Positions 32,004 to 41,659 of a stretch of DNA of 64,000 bases are shown in pieces. Below the pieces are notes generated by a model that worked only from the letters and a program-made list of their open reading frames with translations, had not been told where the DNA came from and searched no databases. Each line of letters opens with the position of its first letter. Position 1 is the first letter of the stretch. The position numbers and the translations under genes are program-made. The DNA comes from JACNJF01 sp050288105 (GTDB taxonomy: Bacteria; Pseudomonadota; Gammaproteobacteria; GCA-001735895): the NCBI GenBank assembly GCA_050288105.1, contig JBNKDE010000011.1:62001-126000 (forward strand), given 5' to 3'.

Positions 32004-33317
32004 GTGAGCGTTGATTTTGATACTACTATCGAGCTGGAGCCTATTGAAAAGGCCAGCCTGGATGAACTACAGGCGTTGCAATTAAAGCGCTTGAGATGGA
32101 CATTGGACCATGCCTATTACAATGTGCCCATGTACCGTACCAAGTTTAATGAGGCAAGTGTTCATCCTACCGATTTAAAACATCTTGAGGATATCAATAA
32201 ATTCCCCTTTACGACCAAGCAGGATTTACGTGATAACTACCCCTTTGGCACCTTTGCTGTGCCGATGAAAGACGTGGTACGCATACATGCTTCCAGTGGT
32301 ACCACCGGCAAACCTACCGTGGTCGGTTACACCCAGGGTGATATCGAAAGATGGGCGAATATTGTTGCGCGTTCGATTCGTGCCGCTGGCGGGCGTGCAG
32401 GTGATCGTGTACATGTAGCCTATGGCTATGGCCTGTTTACTGGCGGACTGGGGGCACATTATGGTGCTGAAAAACTCGGTTGTACGGTTATTCCTATGTC
32501 TGGTGGGCAGACAGAAAAGCAGGTACAGCTGATTACGGATTTCGAGCCTGACATTATCATGGTTACCCCCTCTTACTGTTTGAACCTGGCGGACGAGTTT
32601 GAACGTCAGGGCATTGACCCCAAAACTACTTCGCTGCGCATTGGGATTTTTGGTGCTGAGCCCTGGACTAATGCAATGCGTACTGAAATTGAGCAACGCA
32701 TGGGGCTACAGGCAGTTGATATTTACGGCCTGTCTGAAGTGATTGGACCGGGTGTAGCACAGGAGTGTCTGGAAACAAAAGATGGCCCGACAATCTGGGA
32801 AGACTATTTCTATCCTGAAATTATCCACCCTGAATCGATGAATGTACTGCCGGATGGAGATGAAGGTGAACTGGTGTTTACTTCCCTGATCAAGGAGGCA
32901 ATGCCGATCATACGCTATCGTACGCGTGACCTCACCCGACTGCTACCGGGAACTGCGCGTACCATGCGACGTATGGATAAGATAACCGGCCGCAGCGATG
33001 ACATGATGATTATCCGAGGTGTTAATGTATTCCCGTCGCAGATTGAAGAACAGATCCTGAAAATTGATGCTCTGTCGCCGCACTACCTGATTGAAATTTC
33101 ACGCCAGAAGAATCTCGATTGTCTGAGCGTGAATGTCGAGGTAAGAAATAACACGACCACTGTGGATCAACGCAATCAGATAGCAAAAGAATTGCAGCAT
33201 CACATCAAATCATTTATCGGCGTCAGCACCCAGATCAATGTGGGTGACGAGAATTCGGTGAAGCGATCCGAGGGTAAAGCACAACGCGTTATTGATACCC
33301 GAAACCTTAAAGATTAA
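32004..33317 (+). CDS. paaK: PaaK, phenylacetate-CoA ligase
   Basis: A 437-residue adenylate-forming enzyme that activates phenylacetate with ATP and CoA. The P-loop-like motif HASSGTTGKPTVVGY is at residues 95-109. The short-form PaaK core is clear: AYGYGLFTGGLGAHYGAE, GIFGAEPWT, DIYGLSEVIGPGVAQEC and the TGRSDDMMIIRGVNVFPSQIEE hinge. The start is GTG with GGAGG 10 nt upstream; 57 bp separate it from paaJ. Confidence 0.94.
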   Translation: MSVDFDTTIELEPIEKASLDELQALQLKRLRWTLDHAYYNVPMYRTKFNEASVHPTDLKHLEDINKFPFTTKQDLRDNYPFGTFAVPMKDVVRIHASSGTTGKPTVVGYTQGDIERWANIVARSIRAAGGRAGDRVHVAYGYGLFTGGLGAHYGAEKLGCTVIPMSGGQTEKQVQLITDFEPDIIMVTPSYCLNLADEFERQGIDPKTTSLRIGIFGAEPWTNAMRTEIEQRMGLQAVDIYGLSEVIGPGVAQECLETKDGPTIWEDYFYPEIIHPESMNVLPDGDEGELVFTSLIKEAMPIIRYRTRDLTRLLPGTARTMRRMDKITGRSDDMMIIRGVNVFPSQIEEQILKIDALSPHYLIEISRQKNLDCLSVNVEVRNNTTTVDQRNQIAKELQHHIKSFIGVSTQINVGDENSVKRSEGKAQRVIDTRNLKD

Positions 33318-33322
33318 AAAAA

Positions 33323-35350
33323 ATGATATTACAGAGTTACGCAAATGGCGAATGGTTCCAGTCTCTCACCTCAGGTGTATTGCTGAGAAATGCAATCAAT
33401 GGCGAAGTAGTAGCGGAGATCAGTAGTGAAGGCCTGGATTACGGGGCCATGCTGGAATATGCCAGGAATACCGGCGGCCCTGCCCTGCGCCGCTATACCT
33501 TTCATCAACGCGCATTGATGCTAAAGGCACTGGGTAAATACCTGATGGATAGAAAAGAAATTTTCTACACCATGTCAGCTGCAACCGGCGCGACAAGAAC
33601 CGATTCCTGGATCGATATCGAAGGTGGCATTAGCACACTGTTTGTTTTTTCCGGTAAAGGTCGACGCGAAATGCCAAACAGCCATGTGTACATAGATGGC
33701 GATCAGGAAATGATCTCACGTCATGGCAGCTTTACCGCACAGCATATCTATACCCCGATTCAGGGTGTAGCCGTGCATATCAATGCCTTCAATTTTCCCT
33801 GTTGGGGTATGCTGGAAAAGCTGGCACCTACTCTGCTTGCAGGTGTTCCGATGATCATCAAACCTGCCACCCAGACCGCGTATTTAACCGAGTTAATGTT
33901 CCGGCACATTATTGAGTCAGGAATTTTACCTGAGGGATCAGTTCAGTTGATTTCGGGTTCTACCGGTGACCTGCTACAGCAGCTGGATTTTCAGGATGCG
34001 GTCAGCTTTACCGGCTCAGCTTCTACCGGGTTAAAACTGAAAAAGACGCCCGCTATTGTTGATAACGCGGTGCGTTTTTTCATGGAGGCAGATTCCTTAA
34101 ACTGTTCTATTCTGGGCACAGACGTAGAACCCGGCTCGGCAGAGTTTGATCTCTACATCAAGGAAGTCACTCGTGAAATGACGGTGAAAGCCGGACAGAA
34201 ATGTACCGCGATTCGGCGCGCCCTGGTTCCCGCAGATAAACTGGATGCCGTGGCGGCTGCAATGATTGAACGACTGTCCAGTACTCCTATTGGCGACCCG
34301 GCTAATGAATCCGTACGCATGGGTGCACTGGCCGGTTTACAGCAACGTGAAGACGTCGTTCGTCAACTAAACCGGCTCACGCAGGAAAATGAAGTGCTGT
34401 TCGGACAAACCGCCGACTTTAACCCGATTGATGCAGACGCCAGCAGCGGTGCTTTTATGCAACCCGTATTGATGTGTGCCAATAGTCCGGAAACTTCAAA
34501 TGCGCATGATATCGAAGCCTTCGGACCTGTAAGTACCCTGATGCCATATCGGGACAGCGAGCATGCCGTTCAACTGGCTGCGCTGGGTAAAGGTTCACTG
34601 GTGGGATCTATCGTTACCAATGATGCCAAAGTCGCCACAGCCCTGAGTCTGGGAATCGCCGCCTGCCATGGCCGTGTGATGGTATTAAACGCGCAGTGCG
34701 CGAAAGAGTCTACTGGACATGGATCACCGCTCCCGCATCTGATTCATGGTGGCCCTGGGCGCGCTGGCGGCAGCGAAGAAATGGGTGGCATCCGGGGTGT
34801 TAAACATTATATGCAACGTACCGCGCTACAGGGATCGCCGGATATGCTGACCCATATTACCGGACGCTGGCTGAAGGGAAGTATACGCAACACGGACACC
34901 ATACATCCTTTCAGGAAACATTTTAATGAGCTCGAAATCGGGGATACGGTAATAACCGAAAAGCGCAAGATAAGCCTGCAGGATATTGAAGCCTTTGCTG
35001 AGCTGTCGGGCGACAAGTTCTATGCGCATATGGACGAGGCCGCTGCCAAACGTAATCCTTTTTTTGAAGACCGGGTTGCGCATGGCTATTTTCTGGTATC
35101 GCTCGCGGCAGGTTTGTTTGTATGGCCCGATGAGGGTCCTGTGCTGGCCAATTACGGCATGGATAATCTCCGTTTTGCGAAACCGGTTTATGCTGGCGAT
35201 GTTTTACAGGTGCAATTCACCTGTAAGGAAAAGGTAAACCGCGAAACTGAAGCCTACGGAGAGGTGCGCTGGGATACGACTATTATCAATGATGATGGCG
35301 AACTGGTTGCCAGCTATGATGTATTGACTCTGGTGGCGGAGAAAAAATAG
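33323..35350 (+). CDS. paaZ: PaaZ, bifunctional oxepin-CoA hydrolase / semialdehyde dehydrogenase
   Basis: A 675-residue fusion. Residues 1-520 are an aldehyde dehydrogenase with Glu255 (FMEADSLNC) and catalytic Cys294 (KAGQKCTAIRR). Residues 530-675 are a MaoC-type hydratase (FAELSGDKFYAHMDEA with Asp, FEDRVAHGYFLVSLAAGLF with His) that opens the oxepin-CoA ring. The two activities turn oxepin-CoA to 3-oxo-5,6-dehydrosuberyl-CoA. It starts 5 bp after paaK with an A-rich rather than G-rich leader. It is the last core paa gene on this strand; a Rieske gene follows 65 bp later. Confidence 0.94.
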   Translation: MILQSYANGEWFQSLTSGVLLRNAINGEVVAEISSEGLDYGAMLEYARNTGGPALRRYTFHQRALMLKALGKYLMDRKEIFYTMSAATGATRTDSWIDIEGGISTLFVFSGKGRREMPNSHVYIDGDQEMISRHGSFTAQHIYTPIQGVAVHINAFNFPCWGMLEKLAPTLLAGVPMIIKPATQTAYLTELMFRHIIESGILPEGSVQLISGSTGDLLQQLDFQDAVSFTGSASTGLKLKKTPAIVDNAVRFFMEADSLNCSILGTDVEPGSAEFDLYIKEVTREMTVKAGQKCTAIRRALVPADKLDAVAAAMIERLSSTPIGDPANESVRMGALAGLQQREDVVRQLNRLTQENEVLFGQTADFNPIDADASSGAFMQPVLMCANSPETSNAHDIEAFGPVSTLMPYRDSEHAVQLAALGKGSLVGSIVTNDAKVATALSLGIAACHGRVMVLNAQCAKESTGHGSPLPHLIHGGPGRAGGSEEMGGIRGVKHYMQRTALQGSPDMLTHITGRWLKGSIRNTDTIHPFRKHFNELEIGDTVITEKRKISLQDIEAFAELSGDKFYAHMDEAAAKRNPFFEDRVAHGYFLVSLAAGLFVWPDEGPVLANYGMDNLRFAKPVYAGDVLQVQFTCKEKVNRETEAYGEVRWDTTIINDDGELVASYDVLTLVAEKK

Positions 35351-35415
35351 TGCCTGAGTGATAAAGCTGTCGCAACAAGCATTAGAATCAAAATTGACCC
35401 TGAGATATACCTGTT

Positions 35416-36741
35416 ATGATGAGTCAAAAGAAAAACGATGAAATTACCCTGATTGGCCCTGGTACCCCGGCCGGTGCGTTAATGCGCCATTACTGGATGC
35501 CTGCTGCGCTGACTGAGGAACTGGATCTGGGTAGACCGGTGGTGCCCGTGCGTTTACTGGGTGAAAACCTGGCTTTATTCCGTAAGGACAATGGTGAACC
35601 CGCGTTGGTACAGCGGCATTGTCCGCATCGAGGCGTCGATCTGTGTGTGGGTCGTGTTGAGAATAATGGATTGCGGTGTCCTTTTCATGGCTGGCATTTT
35701 GATGCCAGTGGACAATGTACCGAACAACCCGGTGAACCCGAGGGCTCGAACATGCATGAAAACATTGCCATCAAATCCTACCCTGTAGTGGAAAAGAACG
35801 GCATCATATGGGCCTATATGGGTTCTGGGCAAGCCCCTGCTTTCCCTGATTTTGATTGCTTTGTTGCACCGGATTCGCATGTGTTTGCATTCAAGGGACT
35901 CTGGCAATGCAACTGGTTACAGGCGCTGGAGGTTGGTATCGATCCAGTGCATGCTTCTTTTCTGCATCGTTTTGCCGAGGATGAAGCGCCCGAGGAAGGT
36001 TACGGAAAACAGTTCCGTGATTCTGCAGCAGATACCGGTATTCCACTGACCCGGGTATTACGTGAGTTTTATAATCCCGAGATACGTGTAGAAGAGACCG
36101 ACTGGGGCTTACGTCTGACCACGCTGCGTGACCTGCAGGATGGTCGCATGCATGTGCGTATTACGAATCAGGTCTTCCCCTGTGCGATACATATCCCCAT
36201 GTCGCGCGAAATGACCATTACCCAATGGCACGTACCGGTGGATGATCATAATACCTACTGGTTTGCAATGTTTACCAGTTATACCGACCCGGTCGATAAG
36301 CAGAAAATGCGTGCCCAACGCCTTGAGGCACATACCCTGCCCGACTATGCCCCCATTCGAAATAGATCAAATAACTATCAATTTGATGCAGAGGAACAGA
36401 AACATCAGACTTATACTGGTATGGGGATGGATATCAATGTTCACGACCAGTGGGCCTGTGAATCCATGGGCAGTATTCAGGATCGTACCGATGAGCATCT
36501 GGGCCATACCGATATAGCGATCAAGCAATACCGTAAAATGTTGCGCAATGCCATCCACCAGATCGCGGCTGGTAAAGGGACAGAAGGCCTGCCGCTGATT
36601 ATTGATCAGGATACTGCACATCAGATCACCGGACCTGTTGCAGTCGATGCCATCGCACCGTCCGACGACTGGGCCGATTCCTGGCTGGAGTATGATGCAA
36701 CACGTCGAGCAAGTTCAAGTTGGGCGAAAACAGATGGTTAA
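35416..36741 (+). CDS. Rieske non-heme iron oxygenase, phthalate-dioxygenase type
   Basis: A 441-residue oxygenase component. The Rieske [2Fe-2S] ligands are in QRHCPHRGVDL (Cys69, His71) and LRCPFHGWHF (Cys88, His91). The mononuclear iron facial triad begins with GIDPVHASFLHRF (D-x2-H-x4-H). Length and the GPGTPAGALMRHYWMPAA opening fit the single-subunit phthalate 4,5-dioxygenase/VanA group, which oxidise or demethylate aromatic acids and ethers. No dedicated reductase is adjacent. It sits in line with paaZ (65 bp) and a glutamine-synthetase-like gene (53 bp), an unusual pair in a paa operon. The substrate is unknown. Confidence 0.88.
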   Translation: MMSQKKNDEITLIGPGTPAGALMRHYWMPAALTEELDLGRPVVPVRLLGENLALFRKDNGEPALVQRHCPHRGVDLCVGRVENNGLRCPFHGWHFDASGQCTEQPGEPEGSNMHENIAIKSYPVVEKNGIIWAYMGSGQAPAFPDFDCFVAPDSHVFAFKGLWQCNWLQALEVGIDPVHASFLHRFAEDEAPEEGYGKQFRDSAADTGIPLTRVLREFYNPEIRVEETDWGLRLTTLRDLQDGRMHVRITNQVFPCAIHIPMSREMTITQWHVPVDDHNTYWFAMFTSYTDPVDKQKMRAQRLEAHTLPDYAPIRNRSNNYQFDAEEQKHQTYTGMGMDINVHDQWACESMGSIQDRTDEHLGHTDIAIKQYRKMLRNAIHQIAAGKGTEGLPLIIDQDTAHQITGPVAVDAIAPSDDWADSWLEYDATRRASSSWAKTDG

Positions 36742-36794
36742 AAATTAAACAGATCTCATTATAACAACGCGCTCACTAACCCAGGTTTTTTCAG

Positions 36795-38255
36795 ATGAAC
36801 AATACAACCCGGCCCAGCAGTACAGCAAACTTTATCGACAGTCATCATTTATGGAATGATCAACAGAAAGCTGCTGCTGAAGAGGTGGTAAAAACCATCG
36901 CTGAGAATAATATCGAGGTAGTCCGGGTTTCCTTTGTTGACCAGCACGGATTGTTGCGCGGCAAGACTATTGCAGTAGAAGCGCTGGCTTCCTGTTTTAA
37001 AAATGGCATTGCCATGACATCGACCCTTTTATTGAAGGATACCTCGCATCGAACCGTTTTCCCGATCTGGAAAAACGATGCCGGCTTTGGTGAAGGTAAT
37101 ATGACTGGTGCGTCTAACCTGATCATGGTGCCGGATCCTGCCAGTTTTAAAATACTCCCCTGGGCACCGGATAACGGCTGGATGCTGTGCCACTTATATA
37201 ACGTTGATGGTTCAGCGAATGCCTTCTCCACCCGAGGTTTGCTGGCAGCAGCGATTGCCGAGCTGGAAAACACTGGTCGACGTTTTATCGCGGGGCTAGA
37301 GGTTGAGTTTTACGTATTCAGGGCGCTGGATATTCCGCTGGACCTGGAGCATTCCGGTCAGCCCGGTGCTGCCCCCAGGGTTGGCCTGGTTTCCCAGGGG
37401 TATCAATACCTTACAGAAGATATCTATGATCAACTTGAAGATGTATTTGCGCTCATAAGAAAAAATGCACGAGCCCTGGGCCTGCCTGTACGTTCGTTTG
37501 AGGTTGAGTTTGGCCCTAGCCAGTGTGAGGTCACCCTGGAGCCGCAGCAAGCGATGCAACAGGCAGATGCAATGATCCTGTTTCGATCGATGGTTAAGCA
37601 GGTTTGCAGACGTCATGGACTGCACGCAACTTTTATGTGTCGTCCGCGCTTTGATAATGCAATGGCCAGTGGCTGGCATCTGCACCAGTCGCTAGTAGAC
37701 AGTCAGTCAGGGCGGAACCTGTTTACCCCGGAACACGGCGAACTGTCAGAAATCGGTTTGCAATGGGTCGCAGGGCTATTGCAACATGCGCGCGAAAGCT
37801 GCCTGTTTTCCACCCCCACGATCAATGGCTACAAACGCTATCGTGAATTCTCTCTGGCACCCGATCGGGTTCAGTGGGGACGCGATAATCGGGGCGCTAT
37901 GATACGTTCACTGGCCGCTGCGGGTGACCCTGCCAGTCGGGTAGAAAACAGAATTGGAGAACCTGCGGCCAATCCCTACCTGTATATGCTCTCGCAAATA
38001 CTAAGTGGTCTGGACGGGATAAAACGTGAATTGCAACCCCCTGCACCTGTCTCAAATCCTTACGATAGCGATGCAGAACGACTACCCAGAACCTTTTTGC
38101 AGGCATTAGAGTGCTTTCGTGATAGCCAGTTTTATCGGCAAACCCTGGGCGATGCATTTGTAGATTACTATGCAACCATTAAACAGGCGGAGTGGGATCG
38201 GTTTATGGCGACAGTTACTGAGTGGGAAGAACGCGAATATCTGGCGTTGTTTTAA
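36795..38255 (+). CDS. Glutamine-synthetase-like gamma-glutamyl-amide ligase
   Basis: A 486-residue member of the glutamine synthetase superfamily, closest in pattern to the PuuA/IpuC/GlnT group that join glutamate to amines. It has the N-terminal VDQHGLLRGKTI motif (about 49-60), the metal-site GLEVEFYVF and SFEVEFGPSQCEVTLEP, the ATP/ammonium region ASGWHLHQSL, and RENR-type SRVENRIGEPAANPYLYM near the end. No adenylylation Tyr loop is evident. It probably glutamylates an amine, or aromatic amine, before oxidation. It lies 53 bp after the Rieske gene. Which enzyme acts first is not shown by the sequence. Confidence 0.85.
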   Translation: MNNTTRPSSTANFIDSHHLWNDQQKAAAEEVVKTIAENNIEVVRVSFVDQHGLLRGKTIAVEALASCFKNGIAMTSTLLLKDTSHRTVFPIWKNDAGFGEGNMTGASNLIMVPDPASFKILPWAPDNGWMLCHLYNVDGSANAFSTRGLLAAAIAELENTGRRFIAGLEVEFYVFRALDIPLDLEHSGQPGAAPRVGLVSQGYQYLTEDIYDQLEDVFALIRKNARALGLPVRSFEVEFGPSQCEVTLEPQQAMQQADAMILFRSMVKQVCRRHGLHATFMCRPRFDNAMASGWHLHQSLVDSQSGRNLFTPEHGELSEIGLQWVAGLLQHARESCLFSTPTINGYKRYREFSLAPDRVQWGRDNRGAMIRSLAAAGDPASRVENRIGEPAANPYLYMLSQILSGLDGIKRELQPPAPVSNPYDSDAERLPRTFLQALECFRDSQFYRQTLGDAFVDYYATIKQAEWDRFMATVTEWEEREYLALF

Positions 38256-38346
38256 CCGAACTCATAATTTATCAAAACAGGTTTACAATCGCCCTCCCAT
38301 CGATAGAATCACGTCTGTATTAATCCCATGCCCAGTAACGGACGTT

Positions 38347-38835
38347 ATGAATATTAGACTTGCAACTGAAAAGGATTTTGATTCAATCTGGCCAATTTTT
38401 CATGAAATCGTCAAAGCTGGCGAGACTTACGCTTACCCGACTGATACCGATAAAAAGCAGGCATATAACCTCTGGATGGAGCAGCCCAGAGAGACTTATG
38501 TTTACCAACAGGACGGTAATATCATTGGTACCTATTATATCAAGACCAATCAGGCGGGACCGGGGAGCCATGTCTGTAACTGCGGTTATATGGTCGCATC
38601 CAGTGCCAGAGGTAAGGGTGTCGCCAGTGCGATGTGTCAGCATTCGCAGGAAGTTGCCAGGGCACTAGGATATAAGGCGATGCAGTATAATATTGTGGCC
38701 TCCACTAATGAAGGCGCTGTCAAATTGTGGAACCGGCTGGGCTTCGAAACGGTGGGACGTTTACCTAAGGCATTTAAACATCCTACGCAGGGTTTTGTGG
38801 ATGCGCTAGTGATGTATAAATGGCTGGCGGTTTAG
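38347..38835 (+). CDS. GNAT-family N-acetyltransferase
   Basis: A 162-residue acetyltransferase. The acetyl-CoA-binding motif MVASSARGKGVASAMCQHSQEVA is near residues 80-102 (pattern R-x-x-G-x-A), followed by NEGAVKLWNRLGFETVGRLPKAF, the typical C-terminal half. I use the ATG at 38347 (MNIRLATEKDF); a longer frame runs back into the glutamine-synthetase-like gene. The substrate is unknown. It could be a protective enzyme linked to the amine-handling gene 91 bp upstream, but such acetyltransferases are common and this may be chance. Confidence 0.85.
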   Translation: MNIRLATEKDFDSIWPIFHEIVKAGETYAYPTDTDKKQAYNLWMEQPRETYVYQQDGNIIGTYYIKTNQAGPGSHVCNCGYMVASSARGKGVASAMCQHSQEVARALGYKAMQYNIVASTNEGAVKLWNRLGFETVGRLPKAFKHPTQGFVDALVMYKWLAV

Positions 38836-38894
38836 TTTTTTTCCAGCCAAACAGACTTGTCATCTCCACGATCAATAATTAATTTGCAACACAA

Positions 38895-39962
38895 ATGGAA
38901 AAATTAACTCAATTAGGTTTTAACAGCTGGTTTATTGATCACCTTGATTCTGACAAACAGGCAAGCCATCAAATAGCGCGAGTAATTTCGGTGCACAAGG
39001 ATAGTTATGTGATCAGCAAAGGTGAAACGCTGGCATTTGCTGAGCTATCGGGTCACCTCTCTTATACAGCAGAATCCAGTCTGGATTTACCGACTACAGG
39101 TGACTGGGTTTATGCAGATTTTTATGATGATGAGACGCATGCCATCATCCACGATGTAGTGACTCGAAAAACACTACTAAAACGCAAAACAGCCGGCAAA
39201 CTGGTTGAATTCCAGTTAATCGCAGCAAATATCGATGTAGCCTTTATTATTCAATCGGTAGATTTTAACTTTAATCTTAGTCGACTCGAGCGTTATCTGG
39301 TGATGGTTAACGAGGCGGGTATTACACCGATGGTATTACTCAGCAAATGCGACCTGATTACCGCCTCAGAGCTGGAACAGATCCGGTCATCTGTCCTGGC
39401 TCTGTTACCAAATAACGACTCGGTTTATGCTTTCAGCAACCTTTCGGGTGAAAATCTGGATGCTATCAGATGTCTTTTACAGCCCTCTCAAACCTATTGC
39501 CTGCTGGGTTCTTCAGGTGTGGGCAAAACGACTTTATTGAACAGTCTGTTGGGACAGAGTGAATACGAGACACAAACCGTTAGTAAAAAGCAAAATAAGG
39601 GCAGGCATACCACCACCAGTCGCGAGCTGATTCAACTGCAGAACCATGCCATGATTATCGATACCCCGGGCATGCGGGAGCTGGGGAACCTGTCGGTAAA
39701 TTCTGGTATTGATGAAACCTTTTCCGATATTACCGAATTGGCGCAGCATTGCCGCTTTAATGACTGTACCCATAGCAATGAAAAAGGATGTGCAGTTCTG
39801 GCTGCCATCGATCAGGGTGATTTATCCGAACAGCGCTATCACAATTATCTCAAGATCAAAAATGAGAATGCCTTCTATGAAATGTCCTATTCAGAGAAAA
39901 GGAAAAAAGATCGGGATTTTGGCAAGCTGGTCAAAAACACCATGAAACTGAAAAAAAGATAA
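38895..39962 (+). CDS. rsgA: RsgA, small-subunit ribosome biogenesis GTPase
   Basis: A 355-residue circularly permuted GTPase that tests the 30S decoding centre in late assembly. An OB-fold N-terminus (about 30-115) is followed by the permuted G domain: LSKCDLI (G4), SNLSGEN (G5), LLGSSGVGKTTLLNSLLG (G1), GRHTTTSRELIQL (G2), IIDTPGMRELG (G3). A zinc knuckle CRFNDCTHSNEKGC then closes the fold. It is a housekeeping gene sitting between the two arms of the paa cluster. It is convergent with paaE (45-bp gap). Confidence 0.93.
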   Translation: MEKLTQLGFNSWFIDHLDSDKQASHQIARVISVHKDSYVISKGETLAFAELSGHLSYTAESSLDLPTTGDWVYADFYDDETHAIIHDVVTRKTLLKRKTAGKLVEFQLIAANIDVAFIIQSVDFNFNLSRLERYLVMVNEAGITPMVLLSKCDLITASELEQIRSSVLALLPNNDSVYAFSNLSGENLDAIRCLLQPSQTYCLLGSSGVGKTTLLNSLLGQSEYETQTVSKKQNKGRHTTTSRELIQLQNHAMIIDTPGMRELGNLSVNSGIDETFSDITELAQHCRFNDCTHSNEKGCAVLAAIDQGDLSEQRYHNYLKIKNENAFYEMSYSEKRKKDRDFGKLVKNTMKLKKR

Positions 39963-40007
39963 GCAGTTTAATCTCGTAACCGCAGACCAGCCTTAGCCGT
40001 CAAACTA

Positions 40008-41108
40008 TTAATTACGCTGATCAAAATCCACAATGACTTCATCAGAAACCGGATGCGCCTGGCAACTGAGTATATAACCCGCTTCCACCTCATGCGGCTC
40101 CAGTCCGTGTGTGATATCCATGTCCACCTCGCCCTTGACCAGTTTACATTTACAGGTGGAACAGACACCGGCCTTACAGGAATAAGGCAATTCGACACCA
40201 TTGTGTATACCTGCATCCAGGATATTTTCGCCGACCGTGGCCAGCTCGAATGCGATGGATCTGCCATCGGCAATCACGGTAACGCGCGATGTTTTTTCCT
40301 CGCCATAGGTCTCTATGCGCTGATGTGCCTTCTGCAGGATTTTTTCCGAGTCTTCAGAAGAATTCGAGAACAGCTCGTAGTGGATTTGGTCATCAGATAA
40401 ACCGGATGCGCGAAAACCGCGCGATACCTCAGACATCATAGCTTCGGGGCCACAGATAAAAGCTTCATCGGTATCCAGTATATTGATCAACCTGCTTTTA
40501 TGCAGTGCCGCACCTTTTTCGTTATCTATACGACCATTGAGTAGATCGGCACCCTGATCCTCATCATTCATAATATTGATCCACTGAAAGCGCGATAGAT
40601 AACGATTTTTAATAAAACTTAACTCATCCCTGAACATTACCGAATGACTACGTCGGTTACCATAAATCAGAGTAACCTTGCTGTCAGGCTCTTCTTCAAG
40701 CACGGTTTTGATAATAGAGATGATCGGTGTGATGCCGCTACCCACCGCAATGCACATATAGTTTTTGCTTTGACCCCTATTAACCTGAGAGTAGAACGTG
40801 CCCTGGGGAGGCATGACTTCAATCTGGTCTCCTGCTCTGAAATGATCATTCGCGTGATTTGAAAATAAGCCGTTCTTCACGCGTTTGATGGCAACACGTA
40901 ATTGTTCATCATTGACACCTGAGCAGATGGAGTAGGAACGCCTCACTTCTTCACCATTGATTTTTGTCTTTAGCGTCAGAAACTGTCCCTGAATAAAGTT
41001 GAATTTTTCCCTGTGTTCATCGGGCACATCAAAACTCAGACACACTGCGGTATCGGTTTCCGGTTGCACATCAGCAATAGTCAGGGAATAGAAGTTAGTG
41101 TCTGACAT
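40008..41108 (-). CDS. paaE: PaaE, reductase subunit of phenylacetyl-CoA epoxidase
   Basis: A 366-residue electron-transfer subunit. An FAD domain (RRSYSICSGV, RxYS-type motif near 55) and an NADPH domain (CIAVGSGITPIISIIKTVLE) precede a plant-type [2Fe-2S] domain with ligands in PYSCKAGVCSTCKCKL and a distant ILSCQAHP. It passes electrons from NADPH to PaaAC. The ATG at 41108 (MSDTNFYSL) is preferred to one five codons earlier. It is the last gene of paaABCDE, 11 bp after paaD. It could also serve the nearby Rieske oxygenase, which lacks its own reductase (inference). Confidence 0.93.
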   Translation of the reverse strand: MSDTNFYSLTIADVQPETDTAVCLSFDVPDEHREKFNFIQGQFLTLKTKINGEEVRRSYSICSGVNDEQLRVAIKRVKNGLFSNHANDHFRAGDQIEVMPPQGTFYSQVNRGQSKNYMCIAVGSGITPIISIIKTVLEEEPDSKVTLIYGNRRSHSVMFRDELSFIKNRYLSRFQWINIMNDEDQGADLLNGRIDNEKGAALHKSRLINILDTDEAFICGPEAMMSEVSRGFRASGLSDDQIHYELFSNSSEDSEKILQKAHQRIETYGEEKTSRVTVIADGRSIAFELATVGENILDAGIHNGVELPYSCKAGVCSTCKCKLVKGEVDMDITHGLEPHEVEAGYILSCQAHPVSDEVIVDFDQRN

Positions 41109-41119
41109 GACTTTTTTCC

Positions 41120-41659
41120 TCAAATCTTTTTAAAGTAATCAAAGGGTTCCTGGCAGTCGCAGCATTGATACAGCGCTTTACAGGTGGTTGATCCAAACTG
41201 TGAGATATTGGTCGTGTTATTTGAACCACAGTGCGGACAGGTGATCTGGATATTCTCAGTATTGCCACAGAAATCCTCATCAAGCGGCGGCGCAATGCCA
41301 TATTCACGTAACTTGCTACGTCCTTCCGGGGACATCATATTGGTATTCCACGCGGGTGAGAGTACCAGACGCACCCGGTAGTTTTGTATACCCGCCTGCT
41401 CCAATGCCCTGCTGATATCCTCACGCATCACATCCATTGCAGGGCAGCCGCTATAGGTGGGGGTGATGGAAATCTCCAGCGTGTCGTTGATGTTTTCAAT
41501 CTGGTGGAGTACGCCCAGGTCCCACAGGCTCAGTGCTGGAATCTCAGGATCACAGACCTGATCGAGTAATTCCCAGATGTGTCCCAGCTCAGAGGTTGTC
41601 CGACGCGTCAACCGCGCCGAGTATTCGCTAGCTACCACTGGAAACAACTCGGCCATCAT
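41120..41659 (-). CDS. paaD: PaaD, epoxidase accessory (Fe-S assembly) protein
   Basis: About 179 residues. An N-terminal MIP18/DUF59 domain (LLDQVCDPEIPALSLWDLGVLHQIE, SITPTYSGCPAMDVMREDI) is followed by a C-terminal Cys4 zinc-ribbon-like segment (ITCPHCGSNNTTNISQFGSTTCKALYQCCDCQEPFDYF). PaaD is needed for maturation of the PaaE iron-sulfur centre or the complex. The start is uncertain: ATG codons lie at 41665, 41659 and 41656. The middle one overlaps the paaC stop as TAATG, typical of coupling. Confidence 0.9.
   Translation of the reverse strand: MMAELFPVVASEYSARLTRRTTSELGHIWELLDQVCDPEIPALSLWDLGVLHQIENINDTLEISITPTYSGCPAMDVMREDISRALEQAGIQNYRVRLVLSPAWNTNMMSPEGRSKLREYGIAPPLDEDFCGNTENIQITCPHCGSNNTTNISQFGSTTCKALYQCCDCQEPFDYFKKI

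Noticed and set aside
38170..38346. Longer start for the GNAT gene at 38170
   Set aside because: It overlaps the end of the glutamine-synthetase-like gene and the extra residues match nothing in the family.
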